A DNA stretch of 64,000 nucleotides from DASZIT01 sp963770635 (lineage in GTDB: Bacteria; Actinomycetota; Acidimicrobiia; Acidimicrobiales; RAAP-2). Shown here in pieces: positions 50,898-62,200 of this stretch. The stretch lies in NCBI GenBank assembly GCA_963770635.1, contig CAVYQI010000003.1, positions 124,001 through 188,000 of the forward strand, written 5' to 3'. The translations under genes and the position numbers were made by a program. The number at the start of each line of letters is the position of its first letter. The stretch's first letter is position 1. The notes beneath the pieces were generated by a model. It was not told where the DNA came from. It was given only the letters and a program-made list of their open reading frames with translations, and did not search any database.

Positions 50898-51739
50898 TGA
50901 CCACCACCACGATCTCCGTACCCACTGTCTCCGGCGCGCCGTTGGCCACCGGCATCGGTGGCCGCCTGCGGTGGGCCGTATCCGACACCCTGACCATCAC
51001 CAAGCGGAACCTGATCGCCACCACTCGGATCCCGCAGGTGATGTTCTTCGCCACCGTGCAGCCGATCATGTTCGTCCTGTTGTTCCGCTATGTCTTCGGC
51101 GGGGCGATCAATCCGGGTCACGGGATCAGCTACGTCAACTACCTGATGCCGGGGATCTTCGTGCAGACGGTGGCGTTCGGCGCCGTCCAGACCAGCATCG
51201 GCCTGGCCGAAGACCTCCAGAAGGGACTCATCGAACGGTTCCGGGCCCTCCCGATGGCCCGCTCGGCGGTGCTGGTCGGCCGCACGCTCGCCGACCTGGT
51301 CCGCAATGTGGGGGTGGTCATCGTGATGACCGGGGTGGGACTGCTGGTCGGCTTCCGCCCGACCACTGGGGTCCTGCCCTACTTCGCCGCGGTCGGGATC
51401 ATCCTGCTGTTCGCCTACGCCCTGTCGTGGGGGTTTGCCCTGGTCGGCTTGTCCGCTTCAAACAGCGAGACGGCCCAGGTCATGTCGTTTCCGCTGCTGT
51501 TCCCGTTGGTGTTCGCCTCCTCCGCCTTCGTCCCCGTGTTCGACATGCCTGGCTGGCTGCGCGGTTTCGCCACTTATCAGCCGGTGAGCGTGATGGTGTC
51601 AGTCTGTCGGGCCCTGATGATCGGGGGCCCAACCTCCTGGTTGGTGATCCAGGCACTGCTGTGGACGCTGGGCATCCTCATCGTGCTGCCCCCGCTGGCT
51701 GTCTGGCGGTACCGGACCCGGACTGACCGAACCGCCTGA
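50897..51739 (+). CDS. ABC-2 type transporter permease (DrrB-type)
   Basis: 280 residues with six membrane segments. VMFFATVQPIMFVLLFRYVFGGAI, YVNYLMPGIFVQTVAFGAVQTSIGLAEDLQKGLIERFRALPMARSA (the ABC-2 cytoplasmic coupling region), SNSETAQVMSFPLLFPLVFASSAFVP. Overlaps the ATPase gene by one base of ATGA. Substrate unknown; DrrAB relatives move hydrophobic drugs or lipids. Confidence 0.92.
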   Translation: MTTTTISVPTVSGAPLATGIGGRLRWAVSDTLTITKRNLIATTRIPQVMFFATVQPIMFVLLFRYVFGGAINPGHGISYVNYLMPGIFVQTVAFGAVQTSIGLAEDLQKGLIERFRALPMARSAVLVGRTLADLVRNVGVVIVMTGVGLLVGFRPTTGVLPYFAAVGIILLFAYALSWGFALVGLSASNSETAQVMSFPLLFPLVFASSAFVPVFDMPGWLRGFATYQPVSVMVSVCRALMIGGPTSWLVIQALLWTLGILIVLPPLAVWRYRTRTDRTA

Positions 51740-51805
51740 GCGCCACCCGCGGGAGGCCCCGCCCCGGCATGGCGCTCGTCGTCCGGGAGTGGGCAGAATG
51801 GGTCC

Positions 51806-54508
<2,703 letters not shown>

Positions 54509-54529
54509 CTCCGCTCCTATCCTGGTCCG

Positions 54530-55282
54530 GTGGCCCACGCGGACTATGACGGTCCCATGGCCCAGGTCTACGACCGGGGCCGCGCCTTGCCGGATGCCTC
54601 CGTCCATGCCTGGGTGGTGGCGGCCGCCCGCCATCTCCCCCACCGGCCCGGCCCGGTGTTGGACCTCGGCGCCGGTACCGGGCGGTTCTCGGGTCCGTTG
54701 GCGGCGGGACTGGAGACAGCCGTCATCGGGCTCGAGCCCGCCGGTGGCATGCGGGCCGAGGCAGTCACCAAGCCGACCGCCTCGAACGTCGCGCTGGTAG
54801 CCGGGCGAGCCGAGGCACTGCCGTTCGGCGACAAGACATTCCGCGGCATTTGGGCGTCCCAGGTGGTCCACCACCTCCCCGACCTCGAGGCCTGTGCGGG
54901 TGAGCTCCGCCGGATCCTTGTCGCCGGCGGACGCCTGCTGGTTCGTGGGCTCTATGACGATGTCCCCACCCGATGGGTGGTCAGTCGATACTTTCCCGAG
55001 GCGGTCGCCATCGTCGAGGAACGCTTTCCCTCGGTCGCGGAGATCCGGCAAGGGCTGACGTCTGCGGGGTTCGTGGAGCTGGCCCACGATCAGATCGATC
55101 AGGTCGTCGCCGACACGCCCGAAGCCTTCTACCGGCGCACCGCCCTGCGAGCCGACAGCGCACTCGCCCTGTTACCCGACCCCGAATTCGAGGCGGGACT
55201 CTCCCGGCTGCGCGCGGACATCGAACAGGGATCGCTGAGCGGACCGGTTTCGGAGAGATTGGATCTCCTGGTCTTCCAGTGA
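54530..55282 (+). CDS. Class I SAM-dependent methyltransferase
   Basis: 250 residues from GTG at 54530. Ubie/Coq5-like fold: YDGPMAQVYDRGRALPD start, VLDLGAGTGRFSGPLA (motif I), IGLEPAGGM, EALPFGDKTFRGIWASQVVHHLPDLEACAGELRRIL (motif II/III), and GGRLLVRGLYDD. Substrate unknown. It is 21 bp after acnA and convergent with the HlyIII gene. Confidence 0.85.
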   Translation: MAHADYDGPMAQVYDRGRALPDASVHAWVVAAARHLPHRPGPVLDLGAGTGRFSGPLAAGLETAVIGLEPAGGMRAEAVTKPTASNVALVAGRAEALPFGDKTFRGIWASQVVHHLPDLEACAGELRRILVAGGRLLVRGLYDDVPTRWVVSRYFPEAVAIVEERFPSVAEIRQGLTSAGFVELAHDQIDQVVADTPEAFYRRTALRADSALALLPDPEFEAGLSRLRADIEQGSLSGPVSERLDLLVFQ

Positions 55283-55289
55283 GCCCGTA

Positions 55290-56021
55290 TTAGGTCGCCA
55301 GCGGCAGCACGAACCCGGCGATGACGACGAAGTGGACGACCGCGCCCAGGATGGTGAAGGCGTGGAACACCTCGTGGTAGCCGAACACCCCGGGGACCGG
55401 GTTGGGCCGCTTGAGGGCGTAGACCACCGCCCCGGCCATGTAGGCGAACCCTCCGACGAACAGCAGGGCGAAGCCGATGACCCCCAGCGCATGGAACAGC
55501 TGGGGGAGCACGGCCAGAGCCGACCATCCCACCACCACGTAGGGAATGGCGATCACCGGCTTGGGGGCGTCGAGCCAGGTCTGGCGGATGGTGATGCCGA
55601 TGGCGGCGCCGCCCCAGACGATGCACAGCACGGTGACGCGGGCCCATCCCCCGAGGGCGATGCCGGCCACCGCGGTGTAGGAGCCGGCGATGGCGATGAA
55701 GATGGTGGAGTGATCGGCCCTGCGCATCCGGCGCCGGCCCACCGGTCCCCAGGTGTGCCGGTGGAAGAGGGCGCTGACCCCGAACATCGTCGACACCGAG
55801 AACGCGTAGATGGCGGTCACCGCCTTCGATCCCGAAGTGGGAGCCGCCCACACCAGACCGGTTCCCGACCCCAGCGACAAGAAGAAGGCCACCTCGTGGA
55901 GCACGCCCCGGAGGCGCGGCTTCACCGCCTCCGCCGTCGAGGTGTCGGCGTCGCCCGGTCGCGAACCCCGGCGGGATCCGGTCGCCACCGGCGACCCGCC
56001 TGCGCCCGGATCACCGGTCAC
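55290..56021 (-). CDS. Hemolysin III / PAQR-like membrane protein
   Basis: 243 residues, seven membrane segments. Has the HlyIII metal site: Glu/His in LRGVLHEVAFF, Ser/His in MFGVSALFHRHTW, DHSTIFIAIAGSYT, and the distal GYHEVFHAF with HxxxH. Relatives may be zinc-dependent membrane hydrolases. A GTG at 56021 overlaps the upstream gene by 4 bp. The N-terminal 35 residues are Gly/Arg-rich. Last gene of the DEAD-PIG-L-GATase operon. Confidence 0.88.
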   Translation of the reverse strand: MTGDPGAGGSPVATGSRRGSRPGDADTSTAEAVKPRLRGVLHEVAFFLSLGSGTGLVWAAPTSGSKAVTAIYAFSVSTMFGVSALFHRHTWGPVGRRRMRRADHSTIFIAIAGSYTAVAGIALGGWARVTVLCIVWGGAAIGITIRQTWLDAPKPVIAIPYVVVGWSALAVLPQLFHALGVIGFALLFVGGFAYMAGAVVYALKRPNPVPGVFGYHEVFHAFTILGAVVHFVVIAGFVLPLAT

Positions 56022-56743
56022 GATGCCACCGACAGGTCCACGAAGCGCTGCAGGATCCGGCGTCCGGTGGTCTCCACCCGGGAGAGATCCGAAGGCTCCA
56101 AGACGACCCCATCGGGAAGAAAACTACGCCACCCGTCAGCCAGGGCGGCGGTCATCTCGACGTGGAACTGGAGGCCGTAGGCGCGGGCCCCGGCCCGGAA
56201 GGCCTGGTGCGGATAGGCCCGGGTGGCGGCCAGGTGCACCGACCCCGGAGGCAGGCTGAAGGTGTCATGGTGCCAGTGGACACAGGGGACGTCGGTGTCG
56301 GCCAGCCCTCCGTACTCGGGGCCCAGCACCCGGTCCCGCCGGCCGGAGGCGGTGAGGGTGACGGTGCCCACCCCGATCTCGGCGTCGGCCCCGGCGGTGA
56401 CGTCGGCCCCGAGGGCGGCCGCCAGTTGCTGGGCCCCGAGACAGACCCCGAGGACCGGCATCCCCGCACCCGCGGCCGCCGCCAGCAGGCGGCGCTCGTC
56501 GTCCAGCCAGGGGAAGCGGTCGGTGTCGTGGACGCCCATCGGCCCGCCCAGGACCACCAGGCCTCCCATCTGGCCGACGTCAGGCAGGTCGTCACCGCGA
56601 TCCATGCGGACGAGGGTGGGCTCATAGCCGGCGCCTGCCAACACCTCGCCGATGAGTCCGGGCCCTTCGTGGGCGACGTGTTGGATGATCACCCAGGGCC
56701 GGTGATCCGTACCGGTCCGGGCGGTGTCGACCGGTTCGGTCAC
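56018..56743 (-). CDS. Type 1 glutamine amidotransferase-like protein
   Basis: 241 residues from GTG at 56743. GuaA-like class I GATase: VVLGGPMGVHDTDRFPW, the nucleophile Cys in VLGVCLGAQQLAAALG, and the His-x-Glu of the triad in YGLQFHVEMT; WHHDTFSLPPG is typical of stand-alone members. It may hydrolyse glutamine or gamma-glutamyl compounds; no synthetase partner is visible. It overlaps the HlyIII gene by 4 bp. Confidence 0.88.
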   Translation of the reverse strand: MTEPVDTARTGTDHRPWVIIQHVAHEGPGLIGEVLAGAGYEPTLVRMDRGDDLPDVGQMGGLVVLGGPMGVHDTDRFPWLDDERRLLAAAAGAGMPVLGVCLGAQQLAAALGADVTAGADAEIGVGTVTLTASGRRDRVLGPEYGGLADTDVPCVHWHHDTFSLPPGSVHLAATRAYPHQAFRAGARAYGLQFHVEMTAALADGWRSFLPDGVVLEPSDLSRVETTGRRILQRFVDLSVAS

Positions 56744-56751
56744 GCCGCCAA

Positions 56752-57504
56752 CTACCCGGTGCTGACCACGTGGAAGGCCTCGGCTAGCCGGCCGTCGGGG
56801 AGACCGGCCGACAGGGCAGCCCCGGACATCCACGGGCGGAGAATGTTCTCCAGGTGCTCGCCGTCCCCGACCTGGCTCCGATGGGACTTGAGGGCGGCCA
56901 GCTTCCGGTCGAACTGCTCGGTGGCGTCGACCACTCGGTTGGCCCGCTCGGTCGCCATCACCCACAGCTCCGACACCGTGTGGGGCTCGAGACCCTCCTC
57001 CAACAGCTCGGGGTGAGCGAACGGGTTGCGGGCGTCCGGGTACACCGCGCAGGCGGTCGCCTCGCCGGCGGCCAGATGGTCGGGGTGGCTGGCGTAGAGG
57101 CGCTCCCAGTTGCGTTCGGGGGACTGGGTCACCACCCGGTCGGGACGGAACCGGCGGATGACCCGGGAGATGTCCCGGCGGAGCTCGATGCTCGGGAGCA
57201 GCCGTCCGTCGGGGTAGCGGAGGAAGGTGACATCGGACACCCCGACCTTGGCGGCGGCCGCCCGCTGCTCGTCACGACGGAGCGCGGCCACCTCGGCCCG
57301 GCTGACGGTCCGGTCCGAGCCGCCGGCCTCGCCGTCGGTGACGATGCAGTAGGCCACGTCCACCCCGGCGTGGGTCCAGGTGGCCACCGAACCGGCGGCG
57401 CCGAAATCCACGTCGTCGGGATGCGCGGTCACCACCAGGATGCGTTCGACGTCGACCGGCCCCGGATCAACCTCCAGAATCGGGCGCGGCAACACGCCTG
57501 CCAT
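56752..57504 (-). CDS. PIG-L/LmbE family N-deacetylase
   Basis: 250 residues. Zinc ligands in VVTAHPDDVDFGAAGS (HPDD) and YASHPDHLAAGEA (His), plus DGEAGGSD and FLRYPDGRL. The family removes N-acetyl or amide groups from GlcNAc-type sugars; MshB and Mca of mycothiol metabolism belong here. The HPDD-VDFG form differs from the HPDDE of MshB/Mca, so a mycothiol role is not claimed. It overlaps the DEAD-box gene by ATGA. Confidence 0.88.
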   Translation of the reverse strand: MAGVLPRPILEVDPGPVDVERILVVTAHPDDVDFGAAGSVATWTHAGVDVAYCIVTDGEAGGSDRTVSRAEVAALRRDEQRAAAAKVGVSDVTFLRYPDGRLLPSIELRRDISRVIRRFRPDRVVTQSPERNWERLYASHPDHLAAGEATACAVYPDARNPFAHPELLEEGLEPHTVSELWVMATERANRVVDATEQFDRKLAALKSHRSQVGDGEHLENILRPWMSGAALSAGLPDGRLAEAFHVVSTG

Positions 57505-58742
57505 CAAACGGAGACCGGGTTCCACCCGGCCAGGTTGTGGAGCCTGGAGTCGTTGGAGAAGATTTCCACGATCGGGATCTTCAGACCGATCCGTTGCTGG
57601 ATCCGTTCGACTTCGAGGACCTGGTTCCACTGCACCAGGGTGACCACCACGCCGGCCTCGCCGGCCCGGGCGGTACGGCCCGAGCGGTGGAGATAGGCCT
57701 TGTGGTCCTCGGGCGGGTCGAAGTGGATGACGACGTCGACCGCGTCGATGTCGAGTCCGCGGGCGGCCACGTCGGTGGCCACCAGGACCGGGAGCTTGCC
57801 CATCCCGAAGTCCTTCAGTGTCCGTTCGCGGTCGGCCTGCCGGAGGTCACCATGGATGGCGTCGGCGTTGACCCCTTCCTTGCGAAGCTGTTCGACCAGA
57901 CGGTCGGCCCCCCGCTTGGTCCGGACGAACACCAGGGTCCGGTCGGAGTGGAGGCAGATGGTGGCGCACACCTTCACCCGGTCCATCTGGTGCACCTCGA
58001 GGAACCGGTGCTCCATCGCCTCGACGGTGGTGCTCGGCGACGCCACCTCGTGGTGCACCGGGTCGGTCAAGTAGCGGCTCACCAACCGGTCGACGGCGCC
58101 GTCGAGGGTGGCCGAGAACAGCAGGGTCTGGTGCTTCCGCTCCAGTCGCCGGAGGACCCATTCGACCTGGGGCATGAAGCCCATGTCGGCCATGCGGTCA
58201 GCCTCGTCCAGCACCAGCGTCTCGATGTCGGCCACCGACAGCTCGCCCCGATCGCCGAGGTCGATGAGCCGCCCCGGGGTGGCGATGATCACGTCGACGC
58301 CCTTGCGGAGCTTCTTCACCTGGCGCTCGATGTCGGCCCCGCCGTAGACGGCCACCACCCGGAGGCCGACTTCATCGGCCAGCGTTTCGAGGACGTCGCT
58401 CACCTGGACGGCCAGTTCGCGGGTGGGGACCAGCACCAGGGCCCGGGGGCGGCCCGGCTCGGTCGCCCGCATCCGCATGGTCCGCTGCAGGAGCGGGAGC
58501 CCGAAGGCCAGGGTCTTGCCCGATCCGGTCTTCGCCTTGCCGCAGACATCCCGGCCGGCCAGTGCATCGGCCACGGTCATCGCCTGGATGGAGAAGGCGG
58601 TGGTGATTCCTTGGGCGGCCAGAGCCTTGACCAGGCTCGGGTCCAGCCCGAGCGAATCGAAGGTGGGAGCGTCCTCGTCGAGATTGCCGGCTTCGTGTTC
58701 GAGCGAGCGGGCGCGGCCCGAATGCTCGGCGGTGGTTGTCAT
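57504..58742 (-). CDS. DEAD-box ATP-dependent RNA helicase
   Basis: 412 residues from the ATG at 58742 (MTTTAEHSGR). Q motif FDSLGLDPSLVKALAAQGI, motif I AKTGSGKTLAF, Ia PTRELAVQV, Ib TPGRL, II VLDEADRM, III SATLDG, V ATDVAARGLDI, VI HRSGRTARAGEAG. Without long C-terminal RNA-binding tail, close to RhlE. Leads an operon with PIG-L, GATase and HlyIII. The 233-bp leader is long, as is common for cold-induced helicases, but no element is evident. A TACACT near 58920 might be a -10. Confidence 0.94.
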   Translation of the reverse strand: MTTTAEHSGRARSLEHEAGNLDEDAPTFDSLGLDPSLVKALAAQGITTAFSIQAMTVADALAGRDVCGKAKTGSGKTLAFGLPLLQRTMRMRATEPGRPRALVLVPTRELAVQVSDVLETLADEVGLRVVAVYGGADIERQVKKLRKGVDVIIATPGRLIDLGDRGELSVADIETLVLDEADRMADMGFMPQVEWVLRRLERKHQTLLFSATLDGAVDRLVSRYLTDPVHHEVASPSTTVEAMEHRFLEVHQMDRVKVCATICLHSDRTLVFVRTKRGADRLVEQLRKEGVNADAIHGDLRQADRERTLKDFGMGKLPVLVATDVAARGLDIDAVDVVIHFDPPEDHKAYLHRSGRTARAGEAGVVVTLVQWNQVLEVERIQQRIGLKIPIVEIFSNDSRLHNLAGWNPVSV

Positions 58743-58975
58743 GGGGGTGGGTTGCCTCTCATCTGTTCGGTGACGGCCGGATCCCGGCCATCGGCATCCG
58801 TGCCAGTCACGGATCCAGGCGGGCCCGCCTCGGGCCGGCCATCCGATCCACGGCTGCGGACCCGACAAACAGATTGAGGAAGACCCCGGTGGATGGGCAC
58901 TGCACCCTTCCACGACCCACAGTGTACCGGTGAACCGGCCAAATGCAGGTTTTTTGACTCCGGACCGCCGATGGC

Positions 58976-60745
58976 TCAGGTGATGGAGGGTTCGCGGTAC
59001 AACTCCGAGCCGCTCTCCCGGAACTCCACCGACTTCTCTTCCATGCCCAATTCAACCGCGGAGGCGAGCTCCACGCCCTTGCTCTCGGCGTAGTCGCGCA
59101 CGTCCTGACTGATCCGCATCGAGCAGAATTTCGGACCGCACATCGAACAGAAATGCGCGGTCTTGGCCGGCTCGGCCGGCAGCGTCTCGTCGTGGTACGC
59201 CCGGGCCGTCTCGGGGTCCATGGCCAGATTGAACTGGTCCTCCCACCGGAATTCGAACCGGGCCTTGGACAGCGCGTCGTCCCACGACTGGGCGCCGGGA
59301 TGGCCCTTGGCCAGGTCGGCGGCGTGGGCGGCGATCTTGTAGGCGATCATCCCCTGTTTGACGTCGTCCCGGTTGGGCAGGCCGAGGTGCTCCTTGGGGG
59401 TGACGTAACAGAGCATCGCCGTCCCGTGCATGCCGATCACCGCCGCGCCGATGGCCGAGGTGATGTGGTCGTAGGCCGGGGCCACGTCGACGGTGAGCGG
59501 TCCGAGTGTGTAAAACGGCGCGTCGTGACAGACCTCTTTCTGCAGCGTCACGTTCTCGGCCACTTTGTGGAGGGGGACGTGCCCGGGGCCCTCGATCATC
59601 ACCTGGACGTCGTGGCGCCAGGCGATCTCGGTGAGCTCCCCCAGCGTCCGCAGCTCGGCGAATTGGGCTTCGTCGTTGGCGTCGGCGATCGAGCCGGGCC
59701 GGAGGCCGTCGCCGAGTGAGAAGGCCACGTCGTAGGCGGCCATGATCTCGCAGATCTCCTCGAACCGCGTGTAGAGGAAATTCTCGGTGTGGTGGGCCAG
59801 GCACCAGGCGGCCATGATCGACCCGCCGCGGCTGACGATCCCGGTCATCCGGGTGGCGGTCATCGGCACGTAGCGCAGCAGCACCCCGGCATGGATGGTG
59901 AAGTAGTCGACCCCCTGTTCGGCCTGTTCGATCAGCGTGTCACGGTAGAGGTCCCAGGTCAGCTCCTCGGGGCTCCCGTCGACCTTCTCGAGCGCCTGGT
60001 AGATCGGCACGGTGCCGATCGGCACCGGCGCGTTCCGCATGATCCACTCCCGGGTGGTGTGGATGTCCGGCCCGGTGGAGAGGTCCATCACCGTGTCGGC
60101 GCCCCACCGGGTGGCCCAGGTGAGTTTCTCCACTTCCTCGTCGATGGACGACGACACCGCCGAGTTCCCGATGTTGGCGTTGACCTTCACCAGGAAGCGG
60201 CTGCCGATCACCATGGGTTCGGATTCGGGGTGGTTGACGTTGGCGGGGAGGATGGCCCGGCCCTCGGCGATCTCGTCCCGCACGAACTCGGCGTCCATCC
60301 CTTCCCGGGCGGCCACGAACGCCATCTCCGGGGTGATCTCGCCCCGGCGGGCGTAGTGGAGCTGGGTCACCGGCGGGCCCGACGACCGCAACGTTGGCCG
60401 GGCCGGAGCCGGAAACACCTCGGGACCACTCCCGGCCCGGCGGACGGCCGCCCGCCCGTCATCCCGCCGGCGGGCGGTCCGGCCGGCGTACTCCTCGACG
60501 TCGTTCCTCCCGATGATCCATGAGCGACGGAGGGGAGGAAGGCCCTCGGTCGGAACCGAACCGGGGCCGGAGGTGTCGTACAGCCGGACCGGAGGGTTGG
60601 GCACCGCCCCGCGGCGCCCGGGCGAATCCGACAACGAGACCTCGACGAACGGAACCCGCAGGCCATCACCCCCGTCCAGGTAGACCTTGCGCCGGTTGTG
60701 GGGGTCGGCTTCCGGCTTCGAGGTGATGGTGATCGGCTCGGTCAT
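58976..60745 (-). CDS. thiC: Phosphomethylpyrimidine synthase (HMP-P synthase)
   Basis: 589 residues, radical SAM enzyme that turns AIR into HMP-P for thiamine. Blocks: YDTSGPGSVPTEGLPPLR, QLHYARRGEITPEM, NANIGNSAVSSS, GADTVMDLSTGPDIHTTREW, EGPGHVPLHKV and a C-terminal 4Fe-4S CSMCGPKFCSM (CX2CX4C). The start (ATG at 60745) was chosen by the MTEPITIT start and family length; the same frame stays open upstream through the antisense of bcp into fpg. A TPP riboswitch would be expected before thiC, but its core is not visible in the ~110 bp to bcp. Confidence 0.94.
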   Translation of the reverse strand: MTEPITITSKPEADPHNRRKVYLDGGDGLRVPFVEVSLSDSPGRRGAVPNPPVRLYDTSGPGSVPTEGLPPLRRSWIIGRNDVEEYAGRTARRRDDGRAAVRRAGSGPEVFPAPARPTLRSSGPPVTQLHYARRGEITPEMAFVAAREGMDAEFVRDEIAEGRAILPANVNHPESEPMVIGSRFLVKVNANIGNSAVSSSIDEEVEKLTWATRWGADTVMDLSTGPDIHTTREWIMRNAPVPIGTVPIYQALEKVDGSPEELTWDLYRDTLIEQAEQGVDYFTIHAGVLLRYVPMTATRMTGIVSRGGSIMAAWCLAHHTENFLYTRFEEICEIMAAYDVAFSLGDGLRPGSIADANDEAQFAELRTLGELTEIAWRHDVQVMIEGPGHVPLHKVAENVTLQKEVCHDAPFYTLGPLTVDVAPAYDHITSAIGAAVIGMHGTAMLCYVTPKEHLGLPNRDDVKQGMIAYKIAAHAADLAKGHPGAQSWDDALSKARFEFRWEDQFNLAMDPETARAYHDETLPAEPAKTAHFCSMCGPKFCSMRISQDVRDYAESKGVELASAVELGMEEKSVEFRESGSELYREPSIT

Positions 60746-60766
60746 GGATCGGTTCCCTTCGCACTT

Positions 60767-60812
60767 CGTTCCACCCTGAGTCTCCCACGATGGCAGTGCT
60801 CCCGTTCCACCC
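60767..60812. repeat. Direct repeat pair in the thiC-bcp gap
   Basis: CGTTCCACCC occurs at 60767-60776 and again at 60803-60812, 36 bp apart, in the short space between divergent genes. Could be an operator pair. Low support. Confidence 0.4.
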
Positions 60813-60856
60813 GAATGTGCCAAGGTGAGGGCAGGAACGAACGAAAGGACATGACC

Positions 60857-61321
60857 ATGGGAAAACTGGCGCCCGGCGACCGAGCACCGGCGTTCACCCT
60901 GCCAGATCAGGACGGCAAGAAGGTCTCGCTCAAGGACTTCGCCGGCAAGCAGGTGGTCATCTACTTCTACCCGAGGGACGACACCCCGGGCTGCACCAAG
61001 GAGGCCTGCCAGTTCAACGACAACCGCCAGGCCTTCTCCCGGGCCGGTGTCCCGGTCCTCGGCATCTCCGCCGACTCCGCCGAGAAACACCGGAAGTTCC
61101 GGGCCAAGTACGGGCTCACCTTTCCGCTGCTCACCGACGCCGACCACAAGGTGGGCGAGAAGTACGGGGCCTGGGGCGAGAAGACCCTCTACGGCAAGAA
61201 GACCATCGGGGTGATCCGGTCGACCTTCCTCATCGGTGCCAACGGGAAGATCGAGCGTCCGTGGTACAGCGTGAAGGCCGATGGCCACGCGGCCAAGGTG
61301 CTGGCCGAGATCCAGGGCTGA
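60857..61321 (+). CDS. bcp: Peroxiredoxin BCP (thioredoxin-dependent thiol peroxidase)
   Basis: 154 residues. Peroxidatic and resolving Cys in YPRDDTPGCTKEACQFND (TPGC..EAC), LKDFAGKQVVIYFYP, ISADSAEKHRKF and IRSTFLIGANGKI. Of the PrxQ group. The second ATG at 60857 has AAAGGA at good spacing; the ATG at 60851 is too close to it. Its 3' end faces fpg and the fpg frame runs antisense through the gene. Confidence 0.92.
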   Translation: MGKLAPGDRAPAFTLPDQDGKKVSLKDFAGKQVVIYFYPRDDTPGCTKEACQFNDNRQAFSRAGVPVLGISADSAEKHRKFRAKYGLTFPLLTDADHKVGEKYGAWGEKTLYGKKTIGVIRSTFLIGANGKIERPWYSVKADGHAAKVLAEIQG

Positions 61322-62113
61322 CGCACGCGGCGAATGCTGGTGGGTCGGGCACCAGTAGGTCGTGCGGCCCCCGATGGTGGCCCGCTTGAGCTCGGTTCCG
61401 TCCTTCGGGCATCGGCCGCCCGGGTGGCGCTGGTCCATCAGGTCTCCGAGGTGGGAGCCTCCCCGCTCCATGAGCCGGCCCAGCGTCCGTCCCAGCCCCG
61501 AATGCAGCCGGCGGACCTCGGTCGGCGTCAACGACCCGGCCGGGCGCTGCGGTGACAGGCCGGTTCGCCACAGCAGCTCGTCGGCGATCAGATTCCCGAT
61601 GCCCGCCACCTTCGACTGGTCGAGCAGCCGGGCCTTGAGCGGGGCCGCCGATCCCTTACAGGCGGCGGCCAGCTGCGCCCGGGTGATGGACAGCGCATCG
61701 GGGCCCAGGTGGTCGAGGGTCGGGTCGATCAGGACGCCGCCGAGCCGCCTCGGGTCCTGCACCTCGAGGCTGCCGCCGTCCTCGAAGCCGAGGATGAACC
61801 GGTCCCAGGCCCGGTTGACCCGCCGGGGGGTGTACAACAGGTGCTCGACGCTCGACGCCCCGTCGACGAACAGGGTGCCGGTCATCCCGAACCGGATGCC
61901 CACCACCGGTCCTCCGTCGGTGTCGAGCAGGAGGAGCTTGCCGATGCGGCGGGCGGCGGTGAAGCGGTTCCCGACCAACAGGCGGCGCAGCATCGTCTGG
62001 GTGGCCCCGTTCTTCAGGTACCAGCGGTCCGGCGCCTTCACCGTGCGGATGCCCCGACCCACCGCGGTTTCGGCCAGCCGGCGATAGGACTCGATTTCCG
62101 GCAGCTCAGGCAC
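61322..62113 (-). CDS. Formamidopyrimidine-DNA glycosylase-like (Fpg/Nei), no nearby stop codon
   Basis: About 264 residues of homology from GTG at 62113. The catalytic PELPE (Pro2, Glu3) is at the N-terminus, then GRGIRTVKAPDRWYL, HLGPDALS, QSKVAGIGNLIADELLWRTGLSP (H2TH), and a C-terminal zinc-finger region that is altered: CPKDGTEL has one Cys and TYWCPTHQ has Cys and His, in place of the usual four Cys. After SPRAS the frame does not stop but continues antisense through bcp into thiC. A lost stop by indel is likely; the given 3' end marks the end of homology, not a stop. Base-excision repair of oxidised purines. Confidence 0.75.
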
Positions 62114-62200
62114 CGACCGAGGGTAGCGAGTTCCCGGGCCTCCTATCCGATCGATCCCAGAACCTAGAGTGGGAAACCGGCAGCGACGGGAGAGGAGCCG

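Noticed and set aside
58930..58960. T6 run after CCGGTGAACCGG as a terminator
   Set aside because: The inverted repeat has only 5-bp arms and is 11 bp from the T-run, so it does not form a standard intrinsic terminator; no plus-strand gene ends there.
60746..60856. TPP riboswitch before thiC
   Set aside because: Expected by pathway, but the CTGAGA core and its paired stems are not visible in the short divergent spacer.
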